NCBI GenBank assembly: GCA_903864275.1
Contig: CAIPFE010000015.1
Span: 62,001 to 126,000 of the forward strand
Reading direction: 5' to 3'
Source: an uncultured Mucilaginibacter sp.
Lineage (GTDB): Bacteria; Bacteroidota; Bacteroidia; Sphingobacteriales; Sphingobacteriaceae
Length of the DNA stretch: 64,000 nt
Both the position numbers and the translations under genes were made by a program. Below the pieces are notes generated by a model, which was not told where the DNA came from, searched no databases, and worked only from the letters and a program-made list of their open reading frames with translations. This document shows, piece by piece, positions 25,982-34,659 of this stretch; position 1 is the stretch's first letter, and each line of letters opens with the position of its first letter.

Positions 25982-25995
25982 ACCGACCGTTCGGT
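25982..25995. promoter_or_regulatory. probable TetR operator
   Basis: ACCGA-CCGT-TCGGT, a 5-bp-arm palindrome of the kind bound by TetR/AcrR repressors, directly upstream of the tetR gene. Binding is inferred from form and place. Confidence 0.65.
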
Positions 25996-26083
25996 ATGTA
26001 AAGATACGTGTATATATTTTACATATCCAAATATTAAAGTAAAAAATAATTGAGCGGTGATTTGGATTCCCTGCCGGCTAGCT

Positions 26084-27289
26084 TTACTTGTTAAAGAATC
26101 TAAATTTTATCCAGCTTTTCACGCCAACCAAAACGGGGACAAATAATACCATGGCTATAACGAACAATAATAACACGCTGGTGAAATACTGGCTAAAAAA
26201 GGGAATGATGAGTACCAGTAGAGCGGCCGCAATCAGTAGCCGTGATACAGGTGTAATATAGGAACGGTCTTCCTCCGACTCCTCCATGATCTTGGTCATG
26301 CCGGTAATCATCAACAATATAACTGCTATAGAAGCACAAAACATCCATTGGACAGTTGCTGAAGGGCCGGTTTCCATATCCGCGATCAGGACGCGTAAAC
26401 AGGCGCCCGCAACACTTAATGCAGCCAGCAGGGGAAAATGCAGAAATACCAGGAATTGAAGATATCGGTAACCTTTTTTAGTTTCCTGTTCGCTGGTCAT
26501 ATCAAAATAAAGGTTCCATATTAAAAATGCGATAAGGATGCCTAAAATAAAAACTACCCAAACGGCAGGCTGCCTGTTTTTTATTTCGCCTACCCCGCCT
26601 ACCGTGCTTAAAATACTTTCCGTCAGCACAATGATGGTGAACAGCCCAAAGCGTTCCACGATGGTTGCGGAAGCAGTAAATGCGGGTTGTTTTCTTTCCT
26701 TTAATACCCGTATCACCGTTCGCGCGGCGGCAAGTGGGGCGGTAAGGTTAAACACCAGCGCAATTACCCAAAGTACTATTGCTGTTTGATAGTCCGTAAA
26801 TACAGAGATTATAAACAATGCAAAAGCGATACTGTAATTTATGGTATAAAATTTGTTGTACACCCTGTGGGATGGATCATATAATCCAACGCTCCACCAT
26901 AGATAAGTGATCAGGAACTGCACAACAGCAAAAGTGATCGCAAACCCCTGCTGGCTGCCGTCGAAAACATCAGGGATGGTGATGGCCACGGCCGCGACTG
27001 CCAGCATTTGCCAAAAAGTAAGCAACCGCGTGCGTATACCGTCGCCGCCATGCAGGTCGTAATACTGGCTGCCATTTACCCACGACCAAAACACAAAGCA
27101 AAATATTAAAAACGAATAACCAACAGTTTGCCATGTTGGATCTGTAGCAATACGATGTGTTAACTGGCCAATGGCAGCAACATAAACCAGATCGTAAAAT
27201 AACTCCAGCCAGCTGATCTTCCGCTCGTTTTTGCGGTCCTTAAATTCTTTGGGCGGGCCCCACCATTGGGGGGATGGGTGTTTGGACAT
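26084..27289 (-). CDS. low temperature requirement protein A (LtrA family)
   Basis: 401 residues with the family N-terminus W-L-E-L-F-Y-D-L-V-Y-V-A-A-I-G-Q-L and about ten membrane helices across the full length. LtrA was named from a Listeria cold-growth mutant; its biochemical role is unknown. It lies upstream of, and in the same direction as, the tetR operon, but the 121-bp gap with its own operator argues for separate transcription. Confidence 0.9.
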   Translation of the reverse strand: MSKHPSPQWWGPPKEFKDRKNERKISWLELFYDLVYVAAIGQLTHRIATDPTWQTVGYSFLIFCFVFWSWVNGSQYYDLHGGDGIRTRLLTFWQMLAVAAVAITIPDVFDGSQQGFAITFAVVQFLITYLWWSVGLYDPSHRVYNKFYTINYSIAFALFIISVFTDYQTAIVLWVIALVFNLTAPLAAARTVIRVLKERKQPAFTASATIVERFGLFTIIVLTESILSTVGGVGEIKNRQPAVWVVFILGILIAFLIWNLYFDMTSEQETKKGYRYLQFLVFLHFPLLAALSVAGACLRVLIADMETGPSATVQWMFCASIAVILLMITGMTKIMEESEEDRSYITPVSRLLIAAALLVLIIPFFSQYFTSVLLLFVIAMVLFVPVLVGVKSWIKFRFFNK

Positions 27290-27334
27290 AATTATAAGTT
27301 ACATCGTGTGGAAAAATGAACTTTATTATTGGCG

Positions 27335-27868
27335 TTAAAGGTCATCCGATTTATAGCCAATTCTTTTTCGGGGTTTTGGTGCAATTTTCTTTTCTACCAA
27401 TTCATCCAGATAGCGGAACACAATTTCCATGTTTTTATCCTGGTTATTCAGCTTGGATTTGATTTTTTCAATTTCTAAACGTAAATCAGTATTGTCGATA
27501 AACATTTGACGGATACGTGTAAATATACGGATGATCTGTATATTTACTTTGATTGCTCTCTTGCTGTTTAATATGCTTGACAGCATTGATACACCTTGTT
27601 CGGTAAAAACCATTGGTGGGTACTTAACGTTCTCACCTTGTTTCAAGGTGCCAATTTGGCTCCTTGAATAAGAATACTCTTCCGGCGTTAATTCAAACAT
27701 AAAATCCTCCGGGAAACGTTCTGCGTTTCGTCTAACTTGCCTTTTGAGTTGTTTTGTTTCTACTTCGTAAAGCGTTGCCAAATCGCTATCTAACATCACC
27801 TTATGTCCACGGATATAATAAATTTGGTTCATTATAACTTCATCGGGGACTATAGTTTCGTCAGTCAT
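27335..27868 (-). CDS. ORF6N domain-containing protein
   Basis: 177 residues. Residues about 12-110 match the ORF6N DNA-binding domain common in phage antirepressors (I-R-G-H-K-V-M-L-D-S-D-L-A-x-L-Y, followed by R-F-P-E-D-F-M-F-x-L and F-T-E-Q-G-V-x-M-L-S-S). A short coiled segment and a basic tail follow. No other phage gene is nearby, so it is a domesticated or stray phage-type gene. Confidence 0.9.
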   Translation of the reverse strand: MTDETIVPDEVIMNQIYYIRGHKVMLDSDLATLYEVETKQLKRQVRRNAERFPEDFMFELTPEEYSYSRSQIGTLKQGENVKYPPMVFTEQGVSMLSSILNSKRAIKVNIQIIRIFTRIRQMFIDNTDLRLEIEKIKSKLNNQDKNMEIVFRYLDELVEKKIAPKPRKRIGYKSDDL

Positions 27869-27954
27869 TCTAAACTTAGTAATAGTTTTAAAAATTCATC
27901 TATAATAACATTATTGTCTTTTTTCCATTGAATGCCTCGCTTTTAGCAGGCTGC

Positions 27955-28131
27955 TTAAATTCGCTTAAGTAAATCTATCGGGAAATAAATTTTTTCGTAA
28001 TCATCAATCAAAGCGCCTAATATTTCCAATTCATCCCCTTCTTTTGTATTGGGCGCGGCATCAAAGATAACATCGAGCCTTTTTAGGGCATCCTGATAAT
28101 CCTTCTCTGTTTTTATAGATTTCACTTTCAT
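27955..28131 (-). pseudogene. truncated HigA-type antitoxin fragment
   Basis: 58 residues from ATG 28131 (M-K-V-K-S-I-K-T-E-K-D-Y). They match the N-terminal part of HigA-type antitoxins (E-x-D-Y-x-x-A-L-x-R-L, G-D-E-L-E-I-L, I-D-D-Y-E). The protein stops just after Y-F-P-I-D, where the linker to the Cro/C1 helix-turn-helix would begin, so the DNA-binding half is missing. No HigB toxin is adjacent. It could also be a short stand-alone family, but truncation is more likely. Confidence 0.65.
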
Positions 28132-28171
28132 TGTTGCGTAAATATAAAACATCAAAGCTAATACCAGTCTA

Positions 28172-29254
28172 CTACTTTAAAAACTCCCCAATATTATCAT
28201 TCAAAAACTTAGCATCCGCCGGATTACTCGCTGCGCCGGCCGTATGCCCCCAAAGCGATGGGATAGGTTTGAATACCACCTTAGGGATAAAGGCCTGCTC
28301 ATAAGTAGCATCGCTTATCGGAAAATACATATCAGTTGCCGATGGCATATACAGAAACGGGACTTTAATGGAACGAAGCGCACTTTCAACATCACCGTTA
28401 AAGCCCGGCGTTGCGCCGACATTATTTTGTTCCCAGGTGCGCATCTGCAATATCAGGTTATTTGCATCGGCGCCTGGGATAAAGTTTTTTCGGTAATCAT
28501 CAAGCACTGTTTCAAAAGTGGCGCCCGCCGGCGAATCTGCCCGCCATAATTCCTTGCGCCACCATTCCTGCGAGTAAAGCCAGCCCGTCCACACAACGGA
28601 GAAAGCTTCTATTCCTTTTTGGGGTTCGGCGGTGTAATCGCCGTTGTTAAATGCGGCATCGGCGGTAAGCGCCGCTATCTGTCCTTCAAGCCTTACTATG
28701 CCATGCCCGTAGGTTTTTGCGGTGCCGGATGTGGCTACAATTCGGTCAGCGAACACAGGGTAGCTCACCGCCCATTGAAATGCCTGCTGGGCGCCCATGG
28801 AGAAACCGATAATGGCTTTTAAATGGGTAATTTTCAAATCTTCGGTAAGTAAACGATGCACTGCCTCCACGTTGTCACGAATATTCATCACCGGGAAACG
28901 CGGGCCATGAAATGGCTCGGGTGTATTGCTGGGGGATGATGAATGCCCGTTGCCAAAAAGTTCGGTAGTGACCAGGAAAAGCTTTGAAGTATCAAGCGCC
29001 TTACCGGGACCGATCAGCCATTCGTAGCCATGATGATCGGCCATATAGTGCGAGGGCATTAGCATGGCATTATCATGCGCGGCATTTAAATGGCCATAAG
29101 TGCCGTATATAATATGTGCTTCGGGCAATGTAATGCCGCCTTCGGTTTTAAAGTTTTTAATGATAAACTCATGCACCGGAACTTTATCAACAGGCGGGGT
29201 GGTTTGGGCGAGTACGCGTTGGGATAGAAGGATAAAAAGGAGTATTTTTTTCAT
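28172..29254 (-). CDS. exported MetX-like alpha/beta hydrolase
   Basis: 360 residues with a signal peptide (about 1-17, L-L-S-Q-R-V-L-A-Q). The rest follows the homoserine O-acetyltransferase-like alpha/beta fold, with nucleophile Ser in G-F-S-M-G-A-Q-Q and a C-terminal His in L-W-G-H-T-A-G. MetX enzymes are cytoplasmic, so an exported member is probably a hydrolase or acyltransferase with another substrate. Confidence 0.83.
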   Translation of the reverse strand: MKKILLFILLSQRVLAQTTPPVDKVPVHEFIIKNFKTEGGITLPEAHIIYGTYGHLNAAHDNAMLMPSHYMADHHGYEWLIGPGKALDTSKLFLVTTELFGNGHSSSPSNTPEPFHGPRFPVMNIRDNVEAVHRLLTEDLKITHLKAIIGFSMGAQQAFQWAVSYPVFADRIVATSGTAKTYGHGIVRLEGQIAALTADAAFNNGDYTAEPQKGIEAFSVVWTGWLYSQEWWRKELWRADSPAGATFETVLDDYRKNFIPGADANNLILQMRTWEQNNVGATPGFNGDVESALRSIKVPFLYMPSATDMYFPISDATYEQAFIPKVVFKPIPSLWGHTAGAASNPADAKFLNDNIGEFLK

Positions 29255-29313
29255 GGGTATAGTATTAGCTTAAAATAATGTCAGTTTATAAATTGCATCC
29301 ATGGGATGACAAA

Positions 29314-29715
29314 TTACCTATTAATGAAATACAAACAGAAAAATACCACACTTAAATAGAGCCAAACAAGTGAAAATAGTATGTGGATCGCCCCTTCAAA
29401 TCTTTTCCCCTTCCAAAGTTCTGATGAATACCCGAAAAACTGGATAAAAAGCCTTATCGTCCAAAAAATAGCGAAGCCCAAACATAGCCTGTTACCTAAA
29501 TCGGTTGCAATAATTTCTTTTGAGGACGTCAGGCATAACACTCCCATTAAAAAAAGAACTAAGGCGATAAAAAATGCATGAATATACATCATTTGGCGGT
29601 TAACTAAACTTAACGTACTCAACTCATTTTTCCAATTGAAATACTTTGGGAAAATAATATGTACCAAGGCAATAGATATTAAAAGGAAGCCGGTTATTTT
29701 AAGATTTACTTCCAT
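29314..29715 (-). CDS. small integral membrane protein, unknown
   Basis: 133 residues from ATG 29715 (M-E-V-N-L-K-I-T-G-F), with about four membrane helices (near 5-22, 47-66, 75-95 and 108-130). No family recognised. It overlaps the end of the methyltransferase gene by 17 nt and is last in a four-gene operon (DoxX-like, DUF2071, methyltransferase, this gene). An alternative ATG lies at 29724. Confidence 0.7.
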   Translation of the reverse strand: MEVNLKITGFLLISIALVHIIFPKYFNWKNELSTLSLVNRQMMYIHAFFIALVLFLMGVLCLTSSKEIIATDLGNRLCLGFAIFWTIRLFIQFFGYSSELWKGKRFEGAIHILFSLVWLYLSVVFFCLYFINR

Positions 29716-30466
29716 TTTTTTCAAGAATAAAAGTGGTGATAAATGGTGTTATTTTTATCTCCTTATAAATACTTAATCCTGCATTTGCAAATGTGCTGTA
29801 CCAGGAGGACCTTGCGATAAAGTGAAAAAAACCAATATTATAAGCTAAAAAATTGGGTGTATCCCTCAGGTGTTCTATCACTGCAATCTTACCGGTAGGT
29901 TTCAATATTCTTTTTATTTCATTGAAAAAAACTTTCCGCTCTTCATCATTTCTGATTTCATGAGCTGATAAAATTACAAAAACGTTGTCGGCATTATTAT
30001 TTTGTAATGGTAAATCCGAGGTATTTACTTTCAGCGTGTTTGGGTAAGGCGGATATGCTTTTCTTGCCCGCTTTATGGAAACTTCGGTGTGGGTTAAAGG
30101 GTCATAAAAGTCATAGACAAGCATGTTCGCATCAGGGAATTTTTTATGCAGTAAAATGCTGGTTTCATCAAAACCGGCGTTAATATTCACAACTGTGCTG
30201 TTGGGTATAATTGATAACTCGTTTAACCAGTCCAGTTTATACAGGTTGGAAAGATCGTACACATAAAATGAAATAAACAAAGAAACTACAACAGTCCCAA
30301 TAACTAACCAGCACACAATATTGTTAAAGAGGATGTAAGGAAAAACAATTGGAAGTCCGTTCAGTAATTGAATGAGCAAAACAAAAACGAGTGACAATAA
30401 GTAAAAATGCCAGTTAAAGCGGATAATATTCCATATTCCCTGGAATGGCTTTCTCAGTGGTTCCAT
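29699..30466 (-). CDS. membrane-anchored SAM-dependent methyltransferase
   Basis: 255 residues. Two hydrophobic segments (about 17-37 and 44-68) precede a class I methyltransferase-like domain: V-V-N-I-N-A-G-F-D-E-T in the motif I place (lacking the usual E-x-G-x-G), V-Y-D-F-Y-D-P as the acidic motif, and I-L-K-P-T-G-K-I-A-V-I-E-H. The altered glycine motif makes SAM binding less certain. It overlaps the DUF2071 gene by 13 nt. Confidence 0.75.
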   Translation of the reverse strand: MEPLRKPFQGIWNIIRFNWHFYLLSLVFVLLIQLLNGLPIVFPYILFNNIVCWLVIGTVVVSLFISFYVYDLSNLYKLDWLNELSIIPNSTVVNINAGFDETSILLHKKFPDANMLVYDFYDPLTHTEVSIKRARKAYPPYPNTLKVNTSDLPLQNNNADNVFVILSAHEIRNDEERKVFFNEIKRILKPTGKIAVIEHLRDTPNFLAYNIGFFHFIARSSWYSTFANAGLSIYKEIKITPFITTFILEKNGSKS

Positions 30467-31194
30467 TGCTCTGTCCTGCCTTTTTTCCAGTAATAAGGAA
30501 TGTCGTTAATGATAAAAGCATTGGCCAACCGTCCCTCAGTATTGCTCAATGATTTTAAAAATGGAATATTGTAGCTGATAACATCTACTGGTTTCGGAAT
30601 CCAATTTTCCCTTACACCTTCAATGATCAACACTTCTTTTGTTTTGACGTTGTACGTAAAAGTAAAGGGCAAAGGCCCCGCAAATCTTCTGGCCTCTTTC
30701 CAATCGGAAAATGGAGAATTTTCAGGCAGTTGGGCTTCTTCATTCCCGGTCTCAAGTTGTATGCTAAAATTCGATCTTTTTGATTTTATTTCCAGTTGAA
30801 AGTTATCCTGTATTTGCTGGACGTCAGTTGTGGTATAATTGTAATGAGTGAAAAAATTGCCCATTAATTCCATCTTTTTCTTGTCTGTTTCGGATTTAAG
30901 TATGTACAAGCCGCGCAATCTTTTTCCGGCATTGTTGTTGTACCTGACAAATACCCGGTAACCAATTAATAAAAAGTCGTTGCCAAAAAATTTCGGAAAC
31001 CCTTTAGGCCGCAGATCTTTAGTTTGAACAAGGGCAACTGCTATAAAGGCCCACTTGTCATTAAACGTATCTAATGTTAAACACTCGGGAATAAGATGTG
31101 TAAGTTGCTCTTTAGGGTACGCAAATGTTAAAACAATTGAATTTTCAAAAAAAGCCTCAACAGCAAACGGATGATTTTTCAGAAACGAAAACAT
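30454..31194 (-). CDS. DUF2071 (YqjF-like) protein, copy 1
   Basis: 246 residues resembling DUF2071/YqjF proteins, which often begin with a hydrophobic-aromatic block and contain P-x-x-L-x-L-D-x-F-x-x-x-A-F-I-x-V (here P-E-C-L-T-L-D-T-F-N-D-K-W-A-F-I-A-V). Function is unknown. A second, divergent DUF2071 gene lies at 54741-55490. It is second in the operon after the DoxX-like gene. Confidence 0.75.
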   Translation of the reverse strand: MFSFLKNHPFAVEAFFENSIVLTFAYPKEQLTHLIPECLTLDTFNDKWAFIAVALVQTKDLRPKGFPKFFGNDFLLIGYRVFVRYNNNAGKRLRGLYILKSETDKKKMELMGNFFTHYNYTTTDVQQIQDNFQLEIKSKRSNFSIQLETGNEEAQLPENSPFSDWKEARRFAGPLPFTFTYNVKTKEVLIIEGVRENWIPKPVDVISYNIPFLKSLSNTEGRLANAFIINDIPYYWKKGRTEQWNH

Positions 31195-31195
31195 A

Positions 31196-31588
31196 TTATG
31201 TTTGTAGGGCTAATTTTTTATTTAGTACAAATTCATTCCAATAAATTGAGATAATAAACATGAATGCGAAAACTGAATTTGCTTTTCCCCAAAGCAATAA
31301 GTCGGGGGCAAGCGTAAATTCAATAGCGTTCATAATCGCAACAATTAATATCTGTATGATGGCGTTCAAACGGGACTTAATACCGCTTAAAATCCATATT
31401 GCCATACATATTTCAGCTATACCTATCGCCTTTGTTAAAACTCCGGCGTGCTGATCACCTAAAATTCGCGCGACAATTTTTTCATGCCTGGGAACGAAAT
31501 TCAGCACTTTACAAAATAAGCCGTTTATCATCCATACTGCTGCAATGAAAAAAGTTACGGTTTTATGAATTGCTGTTCTTTCCCTCAT
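31196..31588 (-). CDS. DoxX-like membrane protein
   Basis: 130 residues from ATG 31588, with four predicted helices, matching the DoxX-like family in length and in its first-helix pattern (F-F-I-A-A-V-W-M-I-N-G-L-F-C-K-V-L). The open frame reaches back to TTG 31603, immediately at the stop of the isomerase gene, but ATG is preferred. It is first of the four-gene membrane operon. Confidence 0.78.
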   Translation of the reverse strand: MRERTAIHKTVTFFIAAVWMINGLFCKVLNFVPRHEKIVARILGDQHAGVLTKAIGIAEICMAIWILSGIKSRLNAIIQILIVAIMNAIEFTLAPDLLLWGKANSVFAFMFIISIYWNEFVLNKKLALQT

Positions 31589-31603
31589 TCGTAAAACTGC
31601 CAA

Positions 31604-32458
31604 TTACTCCTTCAAACTTTTAATATACCCAATCGTCACCGGTATCTGATTTGCATGGTTAGCACTTTCGTCCTCAATAAAATAATGCTGTACACCAACT
31701 GCCTTTGCGGCCTTTAATATGCCTGGGATATCCAACTGCCCGGTGCCCAGGGCCACATCGTTATCGGTGCTGGTTCCGCCGGTAAGATCGTTGGCGATGC
31801 CTTTGCGGATATCTTTAAGGTGCAGCATTTTCCAGCGGTCTTTGTATTTGTATAATAGTTTGGCAGGGTCGCCGCCGCCGTGAAATGTCCACATGATGTC
31901 CATTTCAAAGGATACATATTCAGGGTTAGTATTTTGTATGATGTAATCGAGGAAAGTACCGTCCCCGTAAGGGCCAAATTCGTAACCGTGGTCGTGATAG
32001 CAAAGGGTGATGCCGTTATCTTTCAGTATTTTGCCTGCCCGGTTAAAATCGGCCACCGCTTTTTTTGCATCGTCAATGGTAAAAGTTTTGCCATGCGGTA
32101 TCCAGGCTACCATTACAAAGGTAGATCCAAAAAGCTTGCACATTGAAACCACCTGGTATGGGTCTGCATTTATCAGCCCATAGTCAACTCCGATAGATGG
32201 CATGGAAATTCCCCGCTCGTTCAGCAGCTTTTTAAATTCTTCAGCACCGATATTCCGGGGGTTAGGGCCCTCCATTTCCGTTATGCCCAGGGCCTTAACG
32301 CTATCCAGTACTGGTATTATTCCCGAAGGGAAGCTATTGCGGTAAGTATAAGCCTGCACACCAATAGCACTCGTGAAAAGCGGACTGCCGCTTTGGGCGA
32401 ACACGTTGCCTTGCCAAAGCATAAATAATAAACAAATTGAGATCGATAGTTTTTTCAT
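31604..32458 (-). CDS. exported sugar phosphate isomerase/epimerase-like TIM-barrel protein
   Basis: 284 residues from ATG 32458. Residues 1-20 form a signal peptide (M-K-K-L-S-I-S-I-C-L-L... V-F-A-Q). The mature part is a xylose isomerase-like TIM barrel with metal-site motifs Y-H-D-H-G-Y-E-F and L-H-L-K-D. Export means the substrate is probably a free sugar or polyol derivative. The frame extends upstream to 32518, but the signal peptide fixes the start. Confidence 0.87.
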   Translation of the reverse strand: MKKLSISICLLFMLWQGNVFAQSGSPLFTSAIGVQAYTYRNSFPSGIIPVLDSVKALGITEMEGPNPRNIGAEEFKKLLNERGISMPSIGVDYGLINADPYQVVSMCKLFGSTFVMVAWIPHGKTFTIDDAKKAVADFNRAGKILKDNGITLCYHDHGYEFGPYGDGTFLDYIIQNTNPEYVSFEMDIMWTFHGGGDPAKLLYKYKDRWKMLHLKDIRKGIANDLTGGTSTDNDVALGTGQLDIPGILKAAKAVGVQHYFIEDESANHANQIPVTIGYIKSLKE

Positions 32459-32532
32459 AGGATGAAAGTAGTAATAATGTTTAAATAAAATTGTCCTTAA
32501 TATAAGTAAATCAACCATTTAATCAAGCCGCC

Positions 32533-32553
32533 TAAGTGTAGAAACGACACTTA
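32533..32553. repeat. short inverted repeat between divergent genes
   Basis: TAAGTGT and ACACTTA flank a 7-nt loop, upstream of both the isomerase-like gene and purF. Possibly an operator; support is weak. Confidence 0.3.
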
Positions 32554-32640
32554 ACCGTTGATCTCAAATCTGCGGTCACCAAAACCCACATTAATGCATT
32601 TTTATGACAATGTAAATTTAAAGTTTCAACATTAAAATTA

Positions 32641-32648
32641 TACCTTTG
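32641..32648 (+). promoter_or_regulatory. -7 box TACCTTTG of the purF-like gene
   Basis: Exact TAnnTTTG match, 17 nt before ATG 32666. The leader would be about 10 nt and has no ribosome-binding motif. Confidence 0.6.
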
Positions 32649-32665
32649 CGTGCTCATTACCAATC

Positions 32666-34573
32666 ATGAGTGATCAGATTAAACATGAATGCGGTGTGGC
32701 ATTTATCCGCCTTTTAAAGCCACTTTCATTTTACCAGCAAAAGTACGGCACAGCACTGTACGGCCTCAACAAACTTTACCTTTTAATGGAAAAACAGCAT
32801 AACCGCGGCCAGGATGGCGCGGGGGTTGCTACCATTAAGCTGGATATTGAGCCGGGCAAACGCTACATCAGCCGGCACAGATCGATGGCCTCAAACGCGG
32901 TCGCGGATATATTTGAATATATCCAGAAAAAGTTTGCCGATATACAAAAGAACACGCCCGAAAAAATGAACGATGCCGAATGGCTGAAACAGAATGTCAG
33001 TTTTGCGGGCGAAGTTTTGTTAGGGCATTTACGATACGGCACGCATGGTAAAAACAGCATTGAAAACTGTCACCCATTCCTCAGGCAAAATAACTGGATG
33101 ACCCGTAACCTGGTTATAGCCGGTAACTTCAACATGACCAATGTTGATGAACTTTTACAGCAGCTTTATGACCTTGGCCAGCATCCCAAAGAAAAAGCCG
33201 ATACGGTAACGGTACTCGAAAAGATGGGCCATTTTATCGATACAGAAAACCAGGGCCTGTTCGACCAATATAAAAGGGAAGGCCTTGACGATAATATCGA
33301 GATTAGCAAACTGATAGCCAATGATATGGACGTGGCTAAAATACTCCGTAAATCGGCCAAAAACTGGGATGGCGGTTATACCATTGCGGGTATATTAGGC
33401 CATGGGGATGCTTTTGTAATGCGCGATCCTGTTGGCATAAGGCCGGCGTTTTATTATTATAATGATGAGATCGTAGTAGCGGCTTCTGAACGCCCTGCGT
33501 TGCAAACTGCGTTCAATATCCCGATAGAAGACATTAAAGAGATAAAGCCGGGTTATGCCCTGATCGTTAAAAAGAATGGCAGGATAAGCGAGGATATGTT
33601 CAGCGAACCGCAGGAAAAGAAAGCCTGCTCGTTTGAGCGGATCTATTTTTCGCGCGGCAGCGATGCTTCTATTTACCGAGAACGCAAGCAATTAGGCAGG
33701 TTGCTTTGCCCCCAGATATTGGAGAGTGTTGATAACGATATGAAAAACACTGTTTTCTCGTATATCCCCAACACTGCTGAAGTTGCTTTTTATGGCATGG
33801 TTGAAGGCATACACAAGTATATTAAAAAATACCAGCGCGATAAGCTGCTGAACCGTGAAGATAAGATAAGTGAAGAAGAATTGACCGAAGTGCTTTGCAT
33901 GGCGCCCCGTGTGGAAAAAATCGCCATAAAAGATGTTAAGCTGCGCACCTTTATTACCCAGGATGCCGATCGCGGCGAGATGGTGGCGCACGTATATGAC
34001 ACCACTTATGGCCTTATTAAAAAGGATGCCGATACCTTAGTTGTGCTGGATGATTCCATTGTACGCGGGACAACCCTTAAACAAAGCATCCTGAAAATAT
34101 TAGACAGGCTCGGGCCGAAAAAAATAGTGGTGGTTTCGTCCGCCCCGCAGATACGCTACCCCGATTGTTACGGTATTGATATGTCGCGCATGGGCGAGTT
34201 TGTGGCTTTTGAAGCTGCTATCAGCTTGCTAAAAGACACCGGCAAAGAAGACGTGATCCTAAAGGTTTACCAGCAATGTAAAGACAGCGCATCGCTGCCT
34301 AAAGAAGAGGTTACCAATTACGTAAAAGCAATATACGAGCCTTTTACCGACCAGGAAATATCAGATCGCATAGCAAAGATCATCACCCCGAAAGAAATAA
34401 ACTGCAAAGTTCAAGTGATCTACCAAACGCTCGACAACCTGCACAAAGCCTGCCCGGACCATTCAGGCGATTGGTATTTCAGTGGCAATTACCCAACCCC
34501 CGGTGGCAACAAAGTAGTTAACCGCGCTTTTGTGAACTGGATGGAGGGGAAGAACCAGCGGGGCTACATGTGA
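32666..34573 (+). CDS. purF: amidophosphoribosyltransferase (PurF type, long form)
   Basis: 635 residues. A class II glutaminase domain begins with nucleophile C9 after a short propeptide (M-S-D-Q-I-K-H-E-C). The phosphoribosyltransferase domain has the PRPP loop V-V-L-D-D-S-I-V-R-G-T-T near 455-466. The first step of purine synthesis is PRPP plus glutamine to phosphoribosylamine. Standard PurF is about 470-505 residues, so this is the long Bacteroidota form, which may coexist with a normal purF elsewhere; the symbol is therefore tentative. Its TGA stop adjoins a word-repeat hairpin. Confidence 0.85.
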   Translation: MSDQIKHECGVAFIRLLKPLSFYQQKYGTALYGLNKLYLLMEKQHNRGQDGAGVATIKLDIEPGKRYISRHRSMASNAVADIFEYIQKKFADIQKNTPEKMNDAEWLKQNVSFAGEVLLGHLRYGTHGKNSIENCHPFLRQNNWMTRNLVIAGNFNMTNVDELLQQLYDLGQHPKEKADTVTVLEKMGHFIDTENQGLFDQYKREGLDDNIEISKLIANDMDVAKILRKSAKNWDGGYTIAGILGHGDAFVMRDPVGIRPAFYYYNDEIVVAASERPALQTAFNIPIEDIKEIKPGYALIVKKNGRISEDMFSEPQEKKACSFERIYFSRGSDASIYRERKQLGRLLCPQILESVDNDMKNTVFSYIPNTAEVAFYGMVEGIHKYIKKYQRDKLLNREDKISEEELTEVLCMAPRVEKIAIKDVKLRTFITQDADRGEMVAHVYDTTYGLIKKDADTLVVLDDSIVRGTTLKQSILKILDRLGPKKIVVVSSAPQIRYPDCYGIDMSRMGEFVAFEAAISLLKDTGKEDVILKVYQQCKDSASLPKEEVTNYVKAIYEPFTDQEISDRIAKIITPKEINCKVQVIYQTLDNLHKACPDHSGDWYFSGNYPTPGGNKVVNRAFVNWMEGKNQRGYM

Positions 34574-34655
34574 GTTCATAGTTAATGGTTCATAGTTCAT
34601 GGCAGCTGCAGCTCTCCTTTTCTTACTATGAACCATCAACCATCAACTATGAACT
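34572..34655. terminator. word-repeat hairpin between convergent purF and DUF1569 genes (GTTCATAG type)
   Basis: The left arm 34572-34602 and right arm 34625-34655 are each built of GTTCATAG, GTTAATG or GTTGATG words and are largely complementary. The loop contains GCAGCTGC. It would act as a bidirectional terminator. Confidence 0.7.
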
Positions 34656-34659
34656 GTCC

